A stretch of DNA of 64,000 nucleotides from Eulemur rufifrons (GCF_041146395.1 NC_091010.1:45962001-46026000), one strand, 5' to 3'; shown: positions 1 to 12,389, counted from the first letter of the stretch. Notes: generated by a model not told the origin, from the sequence alone. Numbers and translations: made by a program.

Positions 1-62
1 ACACAGGAAGAAGTCAATAATTTTTGTTGAATAAATGAATAAATTTGTTGGTTGAATAAACC
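1..62 (+). repeat. L2-like 3' end fragment
   Basis: It ends in TTGTTGAATAAATGAATAAA, the tail typical of L2 LINE 3' ends. It is short and diverged and may start before the window. Confidence 0.4.
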
Positions 63-1284
63 ATCGATGGCAGAGCACATACATTGAAACATTTTTTTAG
101 CAGTGGGGTTGGGTTTGGATTTATTCATACATATGTTTTCCCCTAGTTTCTCCTGTACCTAAAAATATACATTTGTGTGAATTTTGAACAAGGTCATGAG
201 CAAGATCTGTCATTTGAAAGTGGTGTGACACAAATTGGCCAATGTGGCAAAGGGCTCATGACCTGGGCCAGCATTGGACCATAAAGAGGTAGTAGCCCAA
301 ATGCAATTATGGTTGGCTTGACCATTCTCTAAAACCATTTACAAGTGTGTCTTAAACACATTTTTGAGGAAATCAAGAGCATATGAACAAAGCAAAAGAA
401 TCATTTCTTAAAAATAGACTACATGAATAGAGAACAGAATCCAAAGGACCTTGGAGCAATAAACCAAAGATATAAAACATAAACTTCTTCAAAAGTACAT
501 AAATAACTGGAATAGATACTAGTTACTCTCTGAAAATATAGTTTGCAAGATGGAAGGAAAGTTAAATGGCAAGAAAATTAAGCATAGAAAAGCAACTAGT
601 CCATAGCACATTAAGACTTATAATCCAGTTAGGAAACAGCAAATTTGAAATGCATAGCCATTTCAAATGCATTCACCATGATATAAGTGAATTCTAGATG
701 TAAAAAGGAAATATCAGGATAATTAAATTTAAGGTTGTGTGAACTTAAGGACTATACTATAAACTATCAAATTAAAAAGGAGAAACAAGAACAATGTGAA
801 GAAGAGGAATAGCTCTTCTTTTAGAAATAATCTTTATTTAGGACTCAGATGACTCATTAGATAGAGAATTATTTATTAATTCCCTTTAAATAATTAAGCA
901 ATAGATTGTAATGTAATAGTTTGGTGTGGGGTAAATGTTTAGAATCCTGTAGTTATAAAAATAGTTTTCTCCTTTTTAATTATAATTAAAAAGGCTTTAA
1001 CATTAGGCTATCTTTATACTGAGACTCTAGGGTTCAATTGTTAAAATTCAGTCTCTCAAAGGTGAACTTTATTCCTCTGAAAGGTACTGCATAAGTCAAA
1101 CTCTGAACAATACAGAAGCATTATCTTTATTAAAACATCATGTTTGTACAAATTACTTAAAAACTAAAGTGAGGATATAGAAAGTGACTTGTCCATGTCC
1201 AAGTATTTAAATTCAGAATTATTTGAACTAGACATAATTTCCAAGAAGTTGGGCAAGAGGTCTTTCTCCCTTATAATAATTCAA
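63..1284. other. Unassigned AT-rich intronic sequence
   Basis: No exon with splice sites, RNA gene or recognisable repeat was seen here. Confidence 0.5.
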
Positions 1285-1500
1285 TTTAGAGACTTATCAT
1301 GCACTTAAGAGATTCCAGGCACTGCTCTGGGCATCGGAAATACAGATATGGACAACATATAGTCCCTGTCTTCCAGAGCTGATGGTCTGACAGGGGGACA
1401 AAAAATGCCCACAAATCACTATAATATAATGACAGTTATATATTCCATAAAAGGACAAAGTACAAAGCATTATGGCTGCAGAGAAGAGAAGAGAAGAGAA
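1285..1500 (-). repeat. L2 LINE fragment, antisense
   Basis: It reads as the reverse complement of the L2 3' end (CCAGGCACTGCTCTGGGCAT..., then CAGTCCCTGTCTTCCAGAGCT-like sequence). The open frame on the minus strand is incidental. Confidence 0.6.
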
Positions 1501-1503
1501 GAA
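1481..1503. repeat. Short (GAGAA)n microsatellite
   Basis: About four and a half tandem GAGAA units at the edge of the L2 fragment. Confidence 0.8.
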
Positions 1504-2479
1504 GGACATATTATTATTCACTTCTAAAGGTCTTATAAAACTTTGGCTGTAATCTTGATTATCTGATGACTTAGTGAATGGCGCTAGACAGAAAGAGGTA
1601 CTAATGTATTGTTGACAATGGGTTGGCAAATTCCCTGTCCCCTCCATCTCCTTGTGTAATTTCAGAGATTCAGAGATGGATACTTGCTATTTTCAACCTT
1701 TAGGTAAAGGGAGCAAGAGCTCCTTTGAGCACTGACACGGGCATACCACAGTAGGAGCCCTGTTTGAGCACGCTGCAAAGCCGAGATATTAGGCCCATTC
1801 CCCTATCCTTAATTCCACAACAAAGTACTTCAGCATCTTGGATCCAGCTTGAGAGGGTCAAGAAAAACAAGCACATTAATCTTACTGTGATGCTCCTATT
1901 TCTCTCACTGTGGCAGGTAAGAAGGATCTCTTGGTGTGTCCCAGCTGAACCTGCTACCATCCTTCTCTTCACCACTTCCAGCCCTGCCATCACATTGCTC
2001 AAGCCCTGATCTTACTTCTCACCTCTGGATCTTCAGATCCCATGAAGTCATTAGCCTCCCTTCTTTTCCAAGGCCACAGGTTACTGAAGCCTTAGTGACA
2101 CGACAGGAAAGAAGAACTTAATTGCTATCACCAATGATTGCTATTTTGTTTCTTTTTTCTCTCTATGGCTCTTCCTATGCTGGTTGGGGAGCTGGCTTTT
2201 CATCCTCATTGGGACTTCTTTTCTCCAAGTGAACAGCGAAGTGTCTCTGTCTCGTTAGTCCTCTAGCCCCTTATTCTTTTTACGGTACAATCTGGCATCG
2301 TGATCTTGTTCATTGAATACTGTCTCCTTCACAGAACTCTCCAAGGATCCAAGGATACCTTGAGTACCCTTAGCGTTAAGTAAATGGGAATACAGGTACA
2401 AGATGATCACTGTGGGATTATGTAAACTCCTCAGTCCCATCATTTATCTTTTCCCATAATCTTGAGAAAAATTTTCAAT
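1504..2479. other. Unassigned intronic sequence
   Basis: Overlapping short frames of 60-100 codons lie on both strands around 1700-2120. None looks like a known protein and none is bounded by convincing splice sites. Nothing else was recognised. Confidence 0.5.
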
Positions 2480-2970
2480 GCATCCAATGCCCACTAAGAT
2501 TCAGACTCATCCTGTCCTCCAAGCCTTACCTCTCAAAGCATCCTACACACTGCCTCCTTCCCACAGGCTTCCTCAACATTACCCAAACTCTCCCTGTATG
2601 CAGGCACCTCTCAATCTTTGTTCCTGCTGTTTACCTAAGCCTAAGATTTTCTTTCTGCCCTTTTGGCCATTGAAATCCTACTCATTTGTTGAGCCTGACT
2701 CAAGCAGCATCTCCTTCATGAAGTCTCGCAGTCTCCACCTGGAAATAGTTGTCTCTTTCTCTATTCTCCTACAATACTTTCCTTGCATCGCTGTATCTGT
2801 ACTTACTTTATTGTGTCTTGAATAATTTCTGTACTTAAATATCTAATTCCCTATAAAATTATAAGTTCTTTTTGGTCAGGGACACCACTGTATCTCAGTA
2901 TTCCTTATATCACCCCCTCCCCACATACACACACACTTTGCAATGTTCATTAAATGGATGACCACATGAA
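2480..2970 (+). repeat. L2 LINE 3' region
   Basis: It has the L2 pattern of pyrimidine-rich sequence (TCCTTCATGAAG..., TACAATACTTTCC), a stretch resembling GAGGGCAGGGAC (here TTTTGGTCAGGGAC) and an end near GTTCATTAAATGGATGA. The 115-codon frame at 2478-2825 is inside this element and is not a gene. Confidence 0.65.
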
Positions 2971-3094
2971 GGCGAAGAGTCTGTTTACGATGACACAAGT
3001 ATTATAAAAGTAAGTAGTGGGCCAGAAGGGTAAGCTGAATACCTGGAAACCCTCCTAATTTTGAATTCTCTCAAATTAACAGGGAAGTCTGTCA

Positions 3095-3215
3095 GTTGCA
3101 GAAGAAAGCACACTGTCTGAAAATTAAGGGATTTGGATGTTTGTCTGGGTTCTGCCTTGGGTGGGTCAAGTTTCCTCTCTGGCTTAGTTTCCTCAGAGCG
3201 GAGATGAGGGGATTG
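3095..3215 (+). repeat. MIR SINE fragment
   Basis: It contains GGATTTGGATGTTTGTCTGGGTTCTGCC and then CTTAGTTTCCTCAGAGCGGAGATGAGG, the tRNA-related and core parts of a MIR, diverged. Confidence 0.5.
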
Positions 3216-3239
3216 CTCTAGATCACCATTTCCCAAACC

Positions 3240-4124
3240 TTTTTAATTTTTGGTGCTTTATTTGCTTAATAGTTTTCTTTAAATCATTCCAGGCCTAACA
3301 TTACTACCAATTGTAGCCTCATACTTAATATTAATAAGAATACTTGTGAAATTGTGGTTTCATTTTGGTGGCTGTAATTTTCTGTTAACATACATTAAAG
3401 TAAATGTAACTATTAAAGTAAAAATAAAAATCTGTGTACTATTAAAATAACTTCTTATGCGACTAGTGAGGCATATAGACCTCACATAGACTGTAGATGG
3501 CACACAGACCATGCGTTAGGAGGTGGTACTGGCCTAGGCTCTCCCTGAAGTCCCTTTCAGCTTTAAGAGCTTTAAAGGCTTCTCTGGGGAAGTCGTGCCC
3601 CCTCTTGAGCCATTTAGCAAAACACATTAAATGAATCTTTAACGGGCCTGATTCAGCGCTAGCCTCAGGGAATAGAAAGTAACTTAATAAGCCTTCCAGC
3701 ACCTCTAATGACTGGGATTCCACCCTCTTTATGCCTCCCCTCTGAGCACAGTGCTGTTTGCACATTCTGCCTTTTCTTCAGCCTCCGCTTTCCTGCAGGG
3801 CCCTGTATGTGTCTGCCTGCCCAGATCTCCCCTCCGAGGGCTGTTTATGTTTGCACACTCGGCTTGTCCTGTGCACTTGTCTAACTAAACTTCCCTTTGA
3901 GGGCTGTATATTTTGGCAAGTCTGGCTCTCTGTGGGATTTGTTTGTCCATTAACACCTCTTGTCTTGTATTTATACCAAAGTCTTTGCTGCCTTTGCCTC
4001 AAGCAAAGAAGCCCACACTATTCTATTCTTAACTGTTCTTCTGTGTATTTCCATTTATTTTCTACACTTTCCTCAATGCACATGTATAAAGTTTATAATA
4101 AGAAAAACTATAAATTTTAGTTTT
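3240..4124. other. Unassigned intronic sequence
   Basis: AT-rich to 3460, then more balanced in base composition. A 120-codon plus frame (3758-4120) and a 100-codon minus frame (3463-3765) show no known domain and no splice context. They are taken as chance. Confidence 0.5.
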
Positions 4125-4839
4125 TAAAAATGTGAAGAGGACATCTGGTTGCAGATGATGGAATAAAGGCATTTCAACTTCATTCTCTGCTTTCGAAACC
4201 CATTTGACAACAACAAAAAGAATGGAAAGCAGCATTAAGAAGGCCCGTTATCAATGACACAAGGAATGGCCATGATACCAAGCACTGTAGTTATAAAGCA
4301 CACTTACCAAGTGTCAGGCTTGCTCACTTGAGGTAAAATAGAGTCCTGGAAAAATGTCATGGCCTTGCAAGCATACCCTTGCACTGAGAAATCTAAGGGC
4401 ATAAGTGGGCCACCAGAGAACTGGAGAATGTCACCATAGAGACTTAGCTCCTCGCCACAGAAAAAATTAAGTTGAAGAAGAAACGATATTGAACTCCCAC
4501 TTTATTTCCCACGTGCACTTCTAGCCAAAAAAGACAGATGGGCATAAAGAGAGGGGTGAGCTCACCAGAGAAGAACACAGAGAGTCTAGGTCTGAGGGAA
4601 ACTGCTGTGAGCTACACTGACCTCTGGAGTGCAGAGAACAAAAGAGGGGACAAACTTTCACAGCACAGGAAATACGAATTTGGTGGAAGGAGCTATGAAC
4701 AACAAATCCTAATGGAATAGTTCCCTGTCCCCAGATACATACTTCTTTAGCAACTAGATGGCCCCATTCAAAAATGAGTAATAACCAGAATAGGAGAAAT
4801 AAAACTGTCATTATTTCCGAAAATATTATTAGGTATGGA
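4125..4839 (+). mobile_element. Possible 5' part of the L1M that follows
   Basis: The sequence runs without a clear break into the L1M at 4840 and resembles old L1 5' sequence (GATGATGGAATAAAGGCATTTC). Family membership is not certain. Confidence 0.35.
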
Positions 4840-6735
4840 AGAAATTCAAAAGAATCTATAAACTATTAGAATTAATAAGTGAATTTTGCCAGGTCACTGG
4901 ATATACAAGGTCAACTGTATGCAAGGTCAACATACAAAAATTGCATACACTGTATGCAAGGTCAACATACAAAAATTAATTTGATTACTATCTACTAGCA
5001 ACAACTACAAAGAAAATAAAACTTTCAGAAAGATATAACTTCAACAAATATCAAATACCTAGGAATATGTCTAATGAAAGGTGGGTAAAACCTCTACCCT
5101 GAAAACTATAAAACATTATTGAGAGGAACTAATAAATCTAAATAAATGAAAGGATTTACCATATAATGTTGTAAAGATGTTAATTTTCCCTAAATTAAAC
5201 TACAGATTCAACATAATTTCTCAAAATTTCAGCAAGTTCTTTTGTGGAAATTAATAGGCTGATTCTAAAATTTATATGAAAATGCAAAAAGCCAAAAATA
5301 TCTGAGGTAATAACCGAAGAAGAAAACAAAGCTGGAAGAGACTTATATCATCATATGAACACTTATTATAAAGCTATAGTAATTAAGACACTCAGGTTTT
5401 GGTGTAAGAATAGATAAAACAACAAATGAAACATAATACCGGGTCCAGAAACAGACCCTCCCATATATATGATAACATGATTTATGAGAAAGGCACCAAT
5501 GTAGTACATTGGGAAAAGGATGATGTTTTTCAATAAATGGTGCTGATTCAATTGCATATCCATATGGAAAAATGTTTATTGATTCCTACCTTGTACCAAA
5601 CAATAAAACCATTCCAGATGGACTGCAGATCTAAGTACAAAAGGTAAAACAAGAAAGCTTTTAGAGAAAACGTAGGGGAATATCTTGTGACAATGGAATA
5701 TACAAACATTTCTTAAGACACAAAGAATGCTGGTCATAAAGAGAAAATTGATAGATTGTACAATGTTTAAATTAAGAATGTGTGTTTACCAAAAGACACC
5801 ATTAAAGGAATGAAAAGGCAAGAAACGACTGAGGGGAAAAAGGTAGTCACGGTACATGTATCTGTCAAAGGATTCAGATCCAGAATATATAAAGAAAAAG
5901 ATAGACAATGTGATAGTACAATGAGCAAAAAGCTTGAATGACGCCTCATAAAAGTGATTATCCAAATGGCAAATAAACATAGGAAAAGGTGCTCAACTTC
6001 ATTAGTCATCAGGGCACTACATATCCATGAACATGGCTAAAATGATAAGAAAAAAATCAAGTGTTGACAAGGTTGTAGAGAAGCCAAAACTTGAACACAC
6101 TGCTGGTGGGAATGTAGATTTGTACACTTTGGCAGTATCTATTAAAGCTGAACACACTTTCTATGATCCTCCTACTTTATTCTTAGGGATATAGCCAATA
6201 GAAATGTGCACATATGCTTACAAAAAGACATCTACTACATGTTTGTAGCAGCACTATGAGTAATAGTTAAAACACTGAAACTCCAAACATCATAAGCAGT
6301 AAAATGGATACATAAATTGTGATATATTCATATAGTGGGATATCATACAGTAAGGAAAGTGAGCAATCTGCAACTATACCCAACAGTGTGGATGTTCTCA
6401 CAAACAAAATGCTGAGTGAAAAAACCCAGACACACATTTAAATACTCTATGATTCCATTTATAAAGTATAAAACTGGCAAAATTATTCTGTGATATTAGT
6501 AGTGAGACAGTAATGACGGGAAGGGAGCACATGGGGGGGGTCCTCTGGGTTGCTCGTAATACTCTGATACTTGATGAGGATACTGGTTACATGGGCATGT
6601 TCAATTTGTGAAAATTCATTGAAAGTTCACTTACGATAAGTGTACTTTCGTACACTTAATTATGATTAAGTGTATGTGTGATATGTTTTCATGAAAAGTT
6701 TTTTTAAAACTTATATTTCACAAATGGGAGATTTT
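4840..6735 (+). mobile_element. Old L1 (L1M) ORF2 remnant and 3' UTR
   Basis: It reads as a decayed L1 ORF2 in order: AACTACAGATTCAACATAATTTC near 5200, the AGCTATAGTAATTAAGAC block near 5370, ATAAATGGTGCTG at 5535, and AACACACTGCTGGTGGGAATG near 6095. An L1M-type 3' UTR with AGTGAAAAAACCCAGAC and ATTTATAAAGTATAAAACTGGCAAA follows. Many stops and indels break the frame. No intact protein is encoded. Confidence 0.85.
4915..4977 (+). repeat. 35-bp-period direct duplication inside the L1M
   Basis: A 28-base segment starting CTGTATGCAAGGTCAACATA at 4915 is repeated exactly at 4950. The two copies are separated by 7 bases. Confidence 0.9.
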
Positions 6736-7194
6736 TGCCAACAAATACATACTTCTGGCTTCTCTTGAAAAAATTTGAAGCTCTGTCCATGGTGGCTCAC
6801 TACCAAGAGTCCTGTGGAGCTGAGAAGAGGCGGTACCCTTCAGATGGAGCACGCATCGCTCTCTATCCGACTTTGCTCATTAATGGTCCCTGCCTAGCCT
6901 CTGTAGCCATCCAAGTTTGTGTCCCTGGGAATCATAGCTGCTCTGTCTATTGCTTCTTTAGCTCAAATAGGAGTTCCCAGGCTAGAGTCACTCTTTGCTC
7001 TGTGTATTCTTTCCTTCTGCCCGTGATTGCCTCCCATCTCTCACTGTGATTGTCCCTCTGCACTCTCTAGTCATCTTACCCAGAAGCCTTCTCTGTGCTG
7101 GCACCCATCTGATTGTGTCTATCCTCACACCCCAAGCCCTTCACACTCTCCCCTTATCTACACCCCTATGTCACTAATTCACCCACTTGCTGAG
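6736..7194. other. Unassigned intronic sequence
   Basis: A 104-codon plus frame at 6735-7049 has no recognised domain. The stretch is C- and T-rich near its end. Nothing was assigned. Confidence 0.5.
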
Positions 7195-7320
7195 CCAACA
7201 AATATTTATTGAGCACCTATTGTGTGCCAGACTCTATATTGAGGGCAGGTGAATTAAGGGACAGTCTTTGCCCCTAACCTACTCTGATGAGAAGTAAAGA
7301 CAACTTGTGAGAGTCACTAT
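7195..7320 (-). repeat. L2 3' end, antisense
   Basis: CAACAAATATTTATTGAGCACC then TATTGTGTGCCAGACTC is the reverse complement of the L2 3' end. Confidence 0.75.
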
Positions 7321-7499
7321 ACAGATAAAGCAGTATAAGGACATGGCAAGTCTGAGATCGATTCCGTCTGCGAGGAGGGTGTGGGGGTTCTGGAGAGTCC
7401 TTGTGGGAGTGCTGGTTTGTAGAGCTAGTTTGTAAAGCTGCACTTTGAAGAACTGGCAGTTATTTGGATTCACAGAGAGTAAAGGAGACTATTCCAGAA

Positions 7500-7685
7500 A
7501 AGGGAGGGTTGGGGGCAAATAGAGAGTGAGTGCTAATAATTATGGAGTTTCTTTTGGGGTGATAAAAATGTACTAAAAGTGATCATTGCACAATTCTGTG
7601 AATATACTAAACATCACTGAATTACACTTTAAATGGGTAAATTGCATGTCTTGTAAATTATATCTCAAAGCTGTTATACAAAAAT
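7500..7685 (+). mobile_element. L1M 3' end fragment
   Basis: It matches the common old-L1 3' end: GGGGTGATAAAAATGT, GCACAATTCTGTGAATA, CACTTTAAATGGGTAAATTG and TATATCTCAAAGCTGTTAT. A second copy of the same 3' end lies at 12390-12572. Confidence 0.8.
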
Positions 7686-7689
7686 ACAT

Positions 7690-7860
7690 GCTTGTTAAGC
7701 AAAACTTAGGAAATAAAGAATTAGATAGAGAAGAAGCATATTACCATTATTCTACTACCCAGAGGTAACCACTGTGGACAATTTTTCTGTGCTTACTTTC
7801 TTTCCCATGTATTCACATGCACATGTGTGTGCACACACACACACGGAGTGAGGGTTATTT
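7690..7860. repeat. Old L1-like 3' UTR fragment with short CA run
   Basis: ATTACCATTATTCTACTACCCAGAGGTAACCACTG resembles a widely dispersed L1M 3' UTR segment. A short (CA)n follows at 7830-7845. Confidence 0.45.
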
Positions 7861-7944
7861 TCATCTTCAAGTTTGTAGCTTGCTTGTTTGGCCTAATGTT
7901 GAGCACAGGCACTTTCCACAGATGCTAGGAGAAGAGGTCCTGAG

Positions 7945-8125
7945 GTCACACGGGATTCCTGAGTAGGAATCTTGCTTCTGCCCCTGACTTACTATAAGCC
8001 CTGGACAAATCCCTTAATCTCTCTAAAGCCCTCTTTCCTTAACCATAAAATAGAAATGATGACACCTGCCTTCCGTGGATGTCATAAGGATTGAGTGCAA
8101 AGTTCAATAAATACTATTTTTCTTT
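7945..8125 (+). repeat. MIR SINE
   Basis: It contains CTTGCTTCTGCCCCTGACTT, CTGGACAAATCCCTTAATCTC and CATAAAATAGAAATGATGAC, then an AATAAATACTATTTTT tail. It is a MIR in sense order. Confidence 0.75.
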
Positions 8126-8279
8126 GTGATTTTTCTTTTCCGTAGTGAGGACTGATTTGTTTTCCTCAGTTGCAAGGCAGACTGGTCTCACGAGTCAGCT
8201 ACGACGACTAAAAACTTCTGGTTCTGTCGTTGACTCCTCCTCTTCATTTAAACTACAGTGTTACCTTTTCCCAGGAGTG

Positions 8280-8480
8280 CAGAGCATAGTAGCTGAGAGC
8301 ATCAAACCTCCTGTGACAAATTCTGACTCTGCCATTAACTTGAGCAAGTTCCTTAACTCTCTGTGACTCAGGTTTCTCATCTGTAAATATGTATATTAGT
8401 AGTACTAAATTTATAAGATTTTTTTGAGGATGAAATGTGTTAATATATGTGAAGAACCTTGCACATTATTAACTGTTGTT
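8280..8480 (+). repeat. MIR SINE
   Basis: The tRNA-like head (AGTAGCTGAGAGCATC) is followed by the core (CTGACTCTGCCATTAACTTG, TTCCTTAACTCTCTGTG, CAGGTTTCTCATCTGTAAA) and a tail near 8470. Confidence 0.85.
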
Positions 8481-8745
8481 ACAATTTCTTTATGTTGTAT
8501 TCTGCATTCTTCTTTCGAACTTTGAGTTGTGTAAGAATTTGTTAACTTCCAAACCTACAGTGTTTCTTTCCTACAATCTGAAGCAGAACTTTAGTGGCTC
8601 CAAACTAATAATGGTTGCTCATCCACATCCACTAGCCAATAGCACAAAGCAATTTTTTGTTTGGCAAATTGAGTAGTTAAGAATGTTATTTCCATTAATT
8701 TTACTACCTACGTACCTCCTGGAGGCAGGGCAAGGCAGTTTAGTT

Positions 8746-8770
8746 AAACCAAACCAAACCAAACCAAACA
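8746..8770. repeat. (AAACC)n microsatellite
   Basis: Five tandem AAACC-like units. Confidence 0.9.
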
Positions 8771-9150
8771 TTTTAGGGGGCTTATAAATGAGTACTTATT
8801 TGCAATTGTTCTAAATCATGTCAGCCAGATGGGCATGTTTTAAATATTTCCAAGGAAGAAAATTTCACAAGCTCTCTCAGTAACCTGTCTTAATGTTTCG
8901 AACCCTCCTTGAAAGTTCTTCTGAAAATCTAATGTCTGGGGTGACTCTACAATTTATAATCCAAATCAGGATATTTAATAATTACCACTGGAATAAACTG
9001 GGACATTTCTTGGTGAACTAGGACACACAGTCACCCTCCTGGATAGCAGTCCTTCCTGTTATGGGTGTTGTCCACATCATATTACTTGGTACTCAGCAGA
9101 AAGGAACAACTAGTTCCCATGGTCTACATAACAACCTTATAAGCTTTTAC
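8771..9150. other. Unassigned intronic sequence
   Basis: No exon, RNA gene or repeat was recognised. Confidence 0.5.
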
Positions 9151-9185
9151 TTTTTTTTTGTTGTTGTTGTTTGTTTGTTTGTTTT
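9151..9185. repeat. T-rich / (GTTT)n low-complexity tract
   Basis: A T run followed by GTT and GTTT units. Confidence 0.9.
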
Positions 9186-9271
9186 GTCAATTTGTAGAAC
9201 AGAGAAAAAAGAAGCAGAAGCCCAAGCAGGCAGAACTTGAAGAATTTTTCCCTTGTCCTTTTCCCACTTGG

Positions 9272-9400
9272 TGATGATAATGATGGTGATACTTATAGAG
9301 CATTTAATATACCAGGCACTCTAGTGAGTACTTTGCATGTATTATTTAATCTTCACAAAAACCTGTATCATCATCATCCTTGCTTTGCAGATGAAGAAAT
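9272..9400 (-). repeat. MIR SINE 3' half, antisense
   Basis: It reads AGAGCATTTAATATACCAGG, then TGCATGTATTATTTAATCTTC and TTTGCAGATGAAGAAATG, the reverse complement of a MIR. A (GA)n run follows at 9420-9440. Confidence 0.7.
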
Positions 9401-9419
9401 GTGTTTGGGGCGGAGGGGC

Positions 9420-9440
9420 AGAGAGAGAGAGAGAGAGAAA
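9420..9440. repeat. (GA)n microsatellite
   Basis: About nine GA units following the MIR fragment. Confidence 0.9.
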
Positions 9441-9609
9441 GAAAATATCTCACCTAAGGCTACCAGGATCTGCCCAAAGTAGGAGTTCCTAGCCAAGACA
9501 CTCTCCTCCAGGCCTCCTGCAAGACTCTGGCAGGACAAGACCTTTTGCTGCAGTGCCCGGCCCAGACTGACTATACCTGTAACATTGCATTGTAATAAGA
9601 ACACTTCTG

Positions 9610-9810
9610 AACACACTAAAGTGTATGAAATGTACCTTATCTTCTTAAATACTCACAACTCTGTGAGGTGGGCAATGAAGGTTATCATTTCCCCCATTTA
9701 ATACAGGAAGAAAATTGAGACTCATAAAGAAAACTTAAGCTATACAGGGAGAAAGTGGCATAGCTGGGACTGTGACCCAGGGCGCCGCTCTGACTGCTCT
9801 TTTCACAAAC
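9610..9810 (-). repeat. MIR SINE, antisense
   Basis: It reads ACTCACAACTCTGTGAGGTGG, CATTTAATACAGGAAGAAAATTGAGAC and TGGCATAGCTGGGACTGTGACCCAGG, a reversed MIR over most of its length. Confidence 0.85.
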
Positions 9811-10517
9811 TGCTAATGATTCAACAAGTGATCTTCTTCGTGTGTATTTCCATTTTAACCGAGATGCCTGGAATAGAAAAGGCTACTATAAAAGGATGAT
9901 CTTTGAACAGAGGAACTTTGGCTGTCATGGCACATGCAGTGGGAGGCATTTGAGGATGGAGAGACCTCAAACCACACTTCTCACGTCACTTCCTTACCTG
10001 TTCTCTGTAAGGCCATGCTAAAGACCTAGACACATGGAAGCAACCATATTTTCTAAAAAGTCAAATTTACTTTCCACAGTAGATAGATTTTCTGCCCATT
10101 TTCTCCAAGACTTTATGCAAAGGCAGCACAGCATTGGGCCATGAGTAACCCATCCATATCCCAGGGAGGCTGTGAGGGTGCCTTTGAGCCAGAGAGCTAC
10201 GGGAAAACTTGCCCCTGAGGACACTGTTCTCATGTGCAGCAGGTGGTTCAATTCTCTGCTTCCTGAGGCAGGACACAGAAGGGTCTGAGTTAGAGGCTCT
10301 CCCTTGGAAGAGGAGGTGACTTAGTACCTGTGGCTCCAGAGGGAAGAGGAAAAATGGGAATAAAAATGGAAAAGTATTATAAAATGTCAAATTCCATTCA
10401 ATAAAAGATATCCTTCCCTTCATTACCATCATCTCCCACTAGACTTAGCTACGCAAAGAAGTAGTGAGTTCTACATGACCAAATGTACTCAAACGGGTAG
10501 ATGGCTCGTTTCTCAGG
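9811..10517. other. Unassigned intronic sequence
   Basis: The 121-codon and 77-codon minus frames here overlap each other and have no recognised domain. No other signal was seen. Confidence 0.5.
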
Positions 10518-10680
10518 GAGGGGATAAAGTAGTCTGCAGTGCACAAACATCGCTTGGGGAGCTTGTGAAATACAGATTCCTAAGTCATGACCCAGAAATT
10601 ATGATTCCTAGGAATCTGCATTTTTTACGAGCTTCCCCACCGACGCTGACACAGGTAGCCCAAGCAGCACTGCTGTAAAG
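10518..10680 (-). mobile_element. MER5-type hAT (Charlie) MITE remnant
   Basis: The order GCTTGGGGAGCTTGTGAAATACAGATTCCTA..., AGGAATCTGCATTTTTTACGAGCTTCCCCA fits MER5A/B. Its terminal repeats are worn. Orientation is tentative. Confidence 0.7.
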
Positions 10681-11714
10681 GGATTCCTGCTGGAGTGTGG
10701 GACAGGATGAGGTGTAAGGCAGGGGTGAAAGGAGAGACAGAAGGGCTCACACACATCCCTTCTGAGCTGAACCAGATGGTTGGGTGAACTTTACTCTTTT
10801 AGTCTCTCTAATATTAATCTTCTTTTTGGATGTTTATTCCTTAGTTTCCTGACAGAGAATGCTTGAGTGACATATGAAGTGAGAGATCTGGGGTGTAATA
10901 ATACCATGTCATGGAAACACTCATAAAGCCATGACCCTATGGCATATGAATTCTACGTGGGGTTTGCACAGGTATTAAATGTTCTGTGGTTGGCTTTTGG
11001 AAGCCTGCTCTGTCCTGACACCAGGATTTCTAAGCTGGCCTGGAGGGAAGCAGGCCTGCAGCTTCCTGGTGTTTGGAGCAGATGGGGAAAGAGTCTGAAA
11101 TATTCCTTGTCATCACCTCCAGCTGACAGACCACAGGCAAAGGAAGCAACAGGGAGAAGTCAGACCAGCTGATATGGGAGAAAAGAGAAATCAATGGTGA
11201 TGCCTCGTGAATGTTTCCTTGTTTGTGTTTCTCACCAAATGGATGGCATGTGTGTGCCTGTGTGCTTGTGTACGCGTGCGTGCACATGTGTGTGTACCAG
11301 ATCGCGTAGCACTTGTCTCTGGCTGGAGACAGTAATAAATCAGGGGCTACAAAACCACCATTAGCCACCTCCTGCAGGTCCTGTCAAAGAAACAGGCCTT
11401 CGCTAACACAGCTGAGCCGGCAGGATCCCCAGCACTGTGGCCCCATCCCATGGGATGCAAATCGCACATCTGGGATCAAGCATGCCAGATGTGCAAAGGG
11501 CTAACACAGAAAAGGCACTGTTGGGAAGACCGTATAGCTCTCAAACACATCAGTGCAGAGTTCAAAGGTTTTTATAAGCTTAGCCACCATAGTACTTTTA
11601 TCAGACTTGGGTAGTAGGCTTCTTCCCATGCCCTGGTTCTCTGCCCCGGCGTGTCAAAGGGGAGCAGAAGGATTGAACTCTTTAGAAGAAGTCGTGTCGA
11701 CCCCGCTGAGGCAG
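10681..11714. other. Unassigned intronic sequence with a TG-rich tract
   Basis: An interrupted TG/TGTG tract lies at about 11248-11296. The rest has no recognised repeat or exon. The 112-codon minus frame (11030-11368) reads the TG tract as His/Thr-rich low complexity. Confidence 0.5.
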
Positions 11715-11940
11715 TGACAGTAAAGAACCAGAAGCTAAATGAGTTCCGGTTGAAGTCCTTGGTTTGAAATCAGTTCTGGCATTTATCAAGTGTGTGATCC
11801 TGAGCAAGTTACTCTAGCTTCTGTGAACTTCAGTGTCTCAATCTATAAAAATGAGGAATAGCCATATCTACTTGTGGGGGTTCAATGAGATGACACAGAG
11901 AAAGCCCCTGGACTGAGGCCGGCACGTAGCAGGAGCCGTG
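11715..11940 (+). repeat. MIR SINE
   Basis: It has the full-length order: head region, CAGTTCTGGCATTTATCAAGTGTGTGATCC, AGTGTCTCAATCTATAAAAATGAGG, GGGTTCAATGAGATGA and GGCCGGCACGTAGCAGG. Confidence 0.85.
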
Positions 11941-12389
11941 GAAGGAAGGGGGAGGTGAGTGCTGCTCCAGGGAGGAGGGTAGAAAAAGAGAAATAACTTC
12001 CTGTCAGCCAAGGCCCAGAAATCTGTGGGGATAGAGCAGTTGCAAGACTGTCCTTTAAGAGTCGCGGGCTGCTGGGGCTGCTGGGAGAAGTGCTGCCTTG
12101 TTACCTTCTCTGCAACCCTGGTTGGCTTCTCGTTCTCTCTGGGCTCAACAACTCCTCTCTCTTCCTTGAGGTTCTCTTACACATCCTTCCTTCCTGGGCT
12201 CCAGCTCCTCTCCTCTCACCCTACCCCCACAGCCTAGCCGCACCAGGATGTTTTTCCTGAGAGTAGCAGTGACACAGGACTCAACGCTTAATGAGTCATT
12301 CAGGGTTTCCACCCAGCTAACGGAGACAGAATTCCTGGCAGTCAGATCCTCAGTAGTCATTGTGTTTGTGAGTTTTAAATTAAGAGTAG
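11941..12389. other. Unassigned intronic sequence
   Basis: Moderately GC-rich. Short overlapping frames on both strands show no known domain. Confidence 0.5.

Noticed and set aside
3758..4120. 120-codon cysteine- and leucine-rich frame
   Set aside because: No domain and no splice context, and a 74-codon frame opposes it on the other strand; taken as chance in CT-rich sequence.
10067..10432. 121-codon minus-strand frame
   Set aside because: A shifted 77-codon frame overlaps it, no domain is recognised, and no splice sites bound it.
11248..11296. TG-rich tract as a Z-DNA or regulatory site
   Set aside because: Short and interrupted; an ordinary microsatellite explains it.
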